Shown here piece after piece: positions 60,717 to 64,000 of a stretch of DNA of 64,000 nt; position 1 is the first letter of the stretch; every line of letters begins with the position of its first letter. The stretch spans positions 1-64,000 of the forward strand of contig CAZWKX010000007.1 in assembly GCA_964633975.1 (NCBI GenBank), read 5' to 3'. A program made the position numbers and the translations under genes. The stretch is from CAZWKX01 sp964633975. GTDB lineage: Bacteria; Actinomycetota; Acidimicrobiia; Spongiisociales; UBA11373. The notes beneath the pieces are model-generated. The model had not been told where the DNA came from, searched no databases, and was given only the letters and a program-made list of their open reading frames with translations.

Positions 60717-60726
60717 NNNNNNNNNN
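60717..60726. other. Assembly gap (10 N)
   Basis: Ten Ns, a typical scaffold spacer, so true length and content are unknown. The 124 bp between tpiA and the gap hold a short open frame from ATG 60619 (starting MRSVGSRGRYYDRAEIG) that runs into the Ns; it is not recognised and may be the start of a lost gene. The adjacency of tpiA and gpmA is therefore not proven. Confidence 0.95.
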
Positions 60727-60727
60727 C

Positions 60728-61480
60728 ATGACCACCAAACTCGTGCTGCTGCGGCACGGCGAGAGCGAGTGGAACTTGGCCAACAGGTTCACCGGCTGGA
60801 CCGACGTCGGGCTCAGTCCGAAGGGAGAAGAGGAGGCAGACGCCGCGGGCCGGCTCCTTGCCGAGAAGGGCTACGACTTCGACATAGCGTTCACGTCGGT
60901 GCTCAAGCGCGCTCTTCTCACTCTTTACCGGGCTCTCGAGCAGCTGGATCGTCTCTGGATTCCCGTCGAGAAGCACTGGAGACTCAACGAGCGCCACTAC
61001 GGCGCCCTGCAAGGCCTGAACAAGGCGGAGACCGCCGCCGAACACGGCGACGAGCAGGTCCATATCTGGCGACGCTCCTACGACGTCGCTCCTCCGCCTC
61101 TGCAGCCGGACGACGACAGGCACCCGCGCCATGATCCCCGTTACCGAGACCTCACTCCCGACCTCCTCCCCGCCACGGAGAGCCTCAAGGATGTTGTGGG
61201 CCGGATGCTGCCGTTCTGGCACGATTTTATGGTTCCCGCCCTCCGGGTAGGCCGCCGCCTACTCGTCTCGGCACACGGCAACAGCCTGCGGGCTCTGGTC
61301 AAGCACCTGGACGGGATCTCCGACGAGGACATCCCCGGCTTGAACATTCCCACCGGCATTCCTCTCGTGTACGAGCTCGACGAGGATCTTTCGCCCGTCG
61401 ATCACTTTTACCTGGGAGATCCCGAGGTGGCGGCCGCAGCGGCGAAGGCGGTCGCCGATCAGGCCAAGCAAGACTCGTGA
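60728..61480 (+). CDS. gpmA: 2,3-bisphosphoglycerate-dependent phosphoglycerate mutase
   Basis: Interconverts 3- and 2-phosphoglycerate via phosphohistidine. The 250-residue protein has LLRHGESEWN (His10), FTGWTDVGLSPKG, NERHYGALQG (Glu88) and VSAHGNSLRALVKHL (His183), the full GpmA set, with normal length. ATG lies one base after the gap, so the upstream control region is missing; the start itself agrees with family N-termini. Confidence 0.95.
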   Translation: MTTKLVLLRHGESEWNLANRFTGWTDVGLSPKGEEEADAAGRLLAEKGYDFDIAFTSVLKRALLTLYRALEQLDRLWIPVEKHWRLNERHYGALQGLNKAETAAEHGDEQVHIWRRSYDVAPPPLQPDDDRHPRHDPRYRDLTPDLLPATESLKDVVGRMLPFWHDFMVPALRVGRRLLVSAHGNSLRALVKHLDGISDEDIPGLNIPTGIPLVYELDEDLSPVDHFYLGDPEVAAAAAKAVADQAKQDS

Positions 61481-61610
61481 ATGCCGGGCCCGGAGCCTTC
61501 CGGGCTGGTACTTCCTGGCCCAGAATGACTTGCCTAGGAACCCGCACCCGTCCATACTTCCCAGAGCGGCCGGCGTCGTTTGTGGGCCGCGAAACGAAGG
61601 GGACTCGCCT

Positions 61611-61847
61611 GTGGTCGATGGCATCGTCATCACAATCCACGTCATCTTGTCCGTAGCCCTCATTGCTTTCGTCCTGCTGCATGCAGGCCGTGGTGGTGGC
61701 CTTTCCGAGGCCTTTGGTGGGGGCATGGGCCCGTTGGGAGGACTGGGGGGCTCGACGGTGGTCGAGCGAAATCTCGACAGGATCACGGTTGTGGTGGCCG
61801 TGCTTTTTGCCCTCACGACGCTCACTTTGGTGTTGCGGCTGTCCTGA
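61611..61847 (+). CDS. secG: Preprotein translocase subunit SecG
   Basis: Small SecYEG accessory subunit. The 78-residue product has two membrane helices (IVITIHVILSVALIAFVLLH and ITVVVAVLFALTTLTLVLRL) joined by the Gly-rich loop GRGGGLSEAFGGGMG typical of SecG. The GTG start has GAAGGGG upstream; a longer reading from TTG 61530 is not supported. secG after tpiA is common in actinobacteria, which supports the scaffold join across the Ns. Confidence 0.92.
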   Translation: MVDGIVITIHVILSVALIAFVLLHAGRGGGLSEAFGGGMGPLGGLGGSTVVERNLDRITVVVAVLFALTTLTLVLRLS

Positions 61848-61895
61848 TCAGTCAGGGGACGTAGTCCCGTTGATGTAATCGAGAAGGAGGAAAGC

Positions 61896-63569
61896 TTGAA
61901 GCACCTGCAACGTCGTGGGGCGTGGCTAGCGCTTCTCCTCGTGTTTGCTCTCGTGATTGCGGCATGTGGTGACGACAACGAGACCACAACCGTCGCCACC
62001 GTAGAAGAGACGACCACGGCGGAGGCCGGCGTAACCACGACTCTCGCCGAAGCCACGACTCTCTCGGGCCTGCGGGTGATCGACGACCTCACATTTGAGG
62101 TGGAGCTGATCACCGCCGACCCGGAGTTCCCACTGCGATTGTCGTATGCAGCGTACTTCCCGCTGCCGCAGGCGTTCTTCGATGATCCGGATGCCTACGA
62201 AGAGGCCCCAATTGGGAACGGCCCCTTCATGATGGACGGTGTCTGGAATCACGATCAGGACATCCTGGTGACGGCATGGGAGGATTACCCGGGCTCCAAC
62301 GCTGCGCAGGTCGGCTCGATCGATTTTGTGATCTTCGCCGACATGGCCACGGCCTACAATGAGGCCCTTGCTGGCAACCTGGACGTTGTCGATACGGTTC
62401 TGCCCGACTTCCTCAGCGTGTACCAGGACGACTTCCCGGGGAGGAACGCTGAGGCGCTCACCACGGGCATCGGCTACCTTGGTTTCCCCGCTTACGTGGA
62501 GGCATACACCAAGGAAGTGCGGCAGGCCCTGAACATGGCCGTCGATATCGACCTGGTTGTGGACACGGTGTTCCAGGGCGCCCGTGATCCGGCACATTCG
62601 GTCATTCCGCCGAACCTTGCCGGGGCGCGGGACTTCGTCTGCGATAGCTGGAGCTTCGATCCCGTAGCGGCGAAAGCCCTTTGGGACGCAGCCGGCTTCG
62701 ACAGCGACATCGTCATCTGGTTCAACGAGGGTTCGGGCCATGAGCTGTGGGTCGAGGCCATCGTGAACCAGTGGGGTGAGAACCTCGGAATCGACACGTC
62801 TGCGGTTCAGTTCGAGCCGACGGAGTGGTCTGAGTATCTGCCGCTGCTCGATGCACAGCAAGCCACCGGGCCGTTCCGGCTGGGTTGGGGCATGGACTAT
62901 CCGTCGCCCTACAACTTCCTGCATCCGTTGTTCGCCTCAACGATGATTCCGCCGACGGGGTCCAACAACGAGTTCTACAACAATCCGGACTTCGACCAGG
63001 CTCTTGCCGATGGTGTGGACGCTTTCGCCGCCAGCGGCAACCTGGCCGACGCTATTCCGTTTTATCAGCAGGCTGAGGACATGCTCTGTGATGATGCTCA
63101 GGTCATCCCGGTGTACTTCAGCAAGAGCCAGTACGTCTGGAACGAGGGCGTCGACAACATCGTGATCGACGCGTTCGGTGACCTCGGCTATACCGCGGCC
63201 ACCGCCGACGACGACGAAGTGTCGACAGCGCTCGTCGAGCCTGAGCACCTGATGCCGACGAACTCGAACGAGTCCGAGGGCATCGCCGTGCTCCGTTCGC
63301 TCTTCGCGCCGCTCATCCAGTACGACCCGACAACGATGGAGCAGTTCCTCTTGGCCGCCGAGTCGGTGTCTTCCGACGATGGAGGCAAGACCTGGACCAT
63401 CGTGCTGAAGGACGGTTGGACGTTCCACAACGGCGAGTCGGTCACGGCGCAGTCCTTCGTGGACGCCTGGAACTATGGGGCCTACGGGCCGAACGGTCAG
63501 CAGAACAACAGCTTCTACGCGAACATCCTCGGCTATCCGGAGATCAACCCGGAGACCGAAGAGAGCTAG
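61896..63569 (+). CDS. Oligopeptide ABC transporter substrate-binding lipoprotein, circularly permuted domain order
   Basis: Family 5 (OppA/DppA-like) binding lipoprotein, 557 residues from a TTG with strong AAGGAGG. A signal peptide ends in LVIAAC (lipid Cys24), followed by a Thr/Glu-rich linker. The mature order is abnormal. Residues 56-437 correspond to the middle and C-terminal parts (LSGLRVIDDLTFEVEL... APIGNGPFM... VIPVYFSKSQYVWNE... DAFGDLGYTAATA), while 438-557 (DDDEVSTALVEPEHL... GIAVLRSLFAPLIQYD... TWTIVLKDGWTFHNGESVTAQSFVDAWNY) are what normally follow the signal linker. The frame is intact throughout. Either a real circular permutation or an assembly rearrangement. Confidence 0.88.
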   Translation: MKHLQRRGAWLALLLVFALVIAACGDDNETTTVATVEETTTAEAGVTTTLAEATTLSGLRVIDDLTFEVELITADPEFPLRLSYAAYFPLPQAFFDDPDAYEEAPIGNGPFMMDGVWNHDQDILVTAWEDYPGSNAAQVGSIDFVIFADMATAYNEALAGNLDVVDTVLPDFLSVYQDDFPGRNAEALTTGIGYLGFPAYVEAYTKEVRQALNMAVDIDLVVDTVFQGARDPAHSVIPPNLAGARDFVCDSWSFDPVAAKALWDAAGFDSDIVIWFNEGSGHELWVEAIVNQWGENLGIDTSAVQFEPTEWSEYLPLLDAQQATGPFRLGWGMDYPSPYNFLHPLFASTMIPPTGSNNEFYNNPDFDQALADGVDAFAASGNLADAIPFYQQAEDMLCDDAQVIPVYFSKSQYVWNEGVDNIVIDAFGDLGYTAATADDDEVSTALVEPEHLMPTNSNESEGIAVLRSLFAPLIQYDPTTMEQFLLAAESVSSDDGGKTWTIVLKDGWTFHNGESVTAQSFVDAWNYGAYGPNGQQNNSFYANILGYPEINPETEES

Positions 63570-63606
63570 GCGCATTGAGCCGAGCTCTGTAGAAGCTAGA
63601 CCAGTA

Positions 63607-63636
63607 GAGAGGGGCGGCCCCGGGGCCGCCCCTCTC
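63607..63636 (+). terminator. Strong hairpin between binding-protein and permease genes
   Basis: A perfect 15-bp inverted repeat, arms 63607-63621 and 63622-63636, pairs GAGAGGGGCGGCCCC with its complement. Little T follows (CCTTGGTCTT), so it is either an actinobacterial-type terminator or a stabiliser of the upstream mRNA, as often seen after highly expressed binding proteins. Confidence 0.65.
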
Positions 63637-63684
63637 CTTGGTCTTCGGGCTGGTTCGCAGCTGGGCCGGGCGCGACCGAGCCGC

Positions 63685-63690
63685 TAGGGT
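63685..63690 (+). promoter_or_regulatory. Candidate -10 box for the permease operon
   Basis: TAGGGT after the hairpin, 30 nt before TTG 63721; the leader would hold GAGG. Confidence 0.35.
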
Positions 63691-63720
63691 TCGGCTGTTA
63701 AGCAGACGAGGTTCTGACAC

Positions 63721-64000
63721 TTGGGCCGCTACATCGTTCGCCGGATGCTCCAGTTCATTCCGGTGTTCTTCGCGACCACCTTCATCATCTTCCTCATGGT
63801 CTACGCCATGCCCGGAGATCCCATTCGGGCGCTGGCCGGCGACCGGCCCATGTCGGAGTCGACGCGGCATGCGCTGCGGGATCGCTACAACTTGAACGAC
63901 CCGTTTGTCGTGCAGTACCTGAAATACATGGGCGGGCTATTCACCGGGGACCTGGGTGAAGACTTCCGCGGCCAGCAGGTGACCGAGAAGCTGGCCGCCA
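63721..64000 (+). CDS. ABC transporter permease, OppB/DppB family (partial)
   Basis: The gene runs off the right edge. The TTG at 63721 begins GRYIVRRMLQFIPVFFATT, the arginine-flanked first helix of OppB/DppB permeases, followed by AMPGDPIRALAG, the family's PGDP motif, and the extracytoplasmic region with RYNLNDPFVVQYLKYMGGL and FTGDLGEDF. About 93 codons are visible. With the binding protein it forms a peptide/nickel-type importer; further permease and ATPase genes presumably follow. Confidence 0.9.
   Translation, partial: MGRYIVRRMLQFIPVFFATTFIIFLMVYAMPGDPIRALAGDRPMSESTRHALRDRYNLNDPFVVQYLKYMGGLFTGDLGEDFRGQQVTEKLAA

Noticed and set aside
61843..61868. Small hairpins CCTGA/TCAGG and GGGAC/GTCCC after secG as a terminator.
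   Set aside because: Five-base stems without a U tract are too weak to call with confidence.

Overview
The window is a G+C-rich, densely packed bacterial chromosome segment that reads as Actinomycetota. The evidence is the dcw order with sepF and yggT after ftsZ, a long eukaryote-like ileS behind a T-box leader, the polA-rpsA-coaE-uvrB run, a uvrC-rapZ-yvcK-pgk-tpiA-secG block, frequent GTG/TTG starts, and many genes whose TANNNT -10 box lies 6-9 nt before the start codon (leaderless mRNAs). The style of the oligopeptide-binding lipoprotein and the PPi-type phosphofructokinase suggest a deep-branching class such as Acidimicrobiia, but that is inference. One run of ten Ns (60717-60726) shows that this is a draft scaffold, probably metagenomic. 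No IS element, prophage, CRISPR array or obvious foreign island is visible.

Layout: 1-13.7 kb is a murE-murF-mraY-murD-ftsW-murG-murC-murB-ftsQ-ftsZ-pgeF-yggS-sepF-yggT cluster on the + strand with mostly 1-4 nt stop/start overlaps. At 13.7-17.1 kb ileS runs on the - strand behind a T-box leader. At 17.2-19.3 kb lie a DUF167 gene, a DksA/TraR-like gene, lspA and an RluD-type pseudouridine synthase. At 19.3-22.5 kb (- strand) a DUF2090 aldolase-like gene leads into a PPi-signature and a second phosphofructokinase. dnaE follows (22.6-26.1 kb).

At 26.1-34.7 kb the window is more accessory: a frameshifted GNAT gene, a tandem ThyX-like protein, membrane proteins, an EamA transporter, xpt, nth, an MFS transporter and a CcdA-type protein. 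At 34.8-41.8 kb trpE, trpC, trpF, trpB and trpA appear with a two-component system between trpE and trpC and no trpG or trpD. nadE, tRNA-Leu(CAA), polA, rpsA and coaE follow. All three uvrABC genes lie within 8 kb (48.9-56.8 kb) with tatA and a methyltransferase among them. rapZ-yvcK-pgk-tpiA, the scaffold gap, gpmA and secG come next, without the usual whiA and gap. The right end holds an oligopeptide-binding lipoprotein and the start of its ABC permease.

Functionally this is a core-genome window: peptidoglycan precursor synthesis and septation, replication and excision repair, lower glycolysis, tryptophan and NAD synthesis, and peptide uptake. The most unusual observation is that the substrate-binding protein at 61896-63569 has its mature domain in circularly permuted order. 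That is either a real permutation or an assembly rearrangement. The second is genome-style: systematic leaderless promoters, including one that puts transcription initiation at the mature 5' end of a tRNA.
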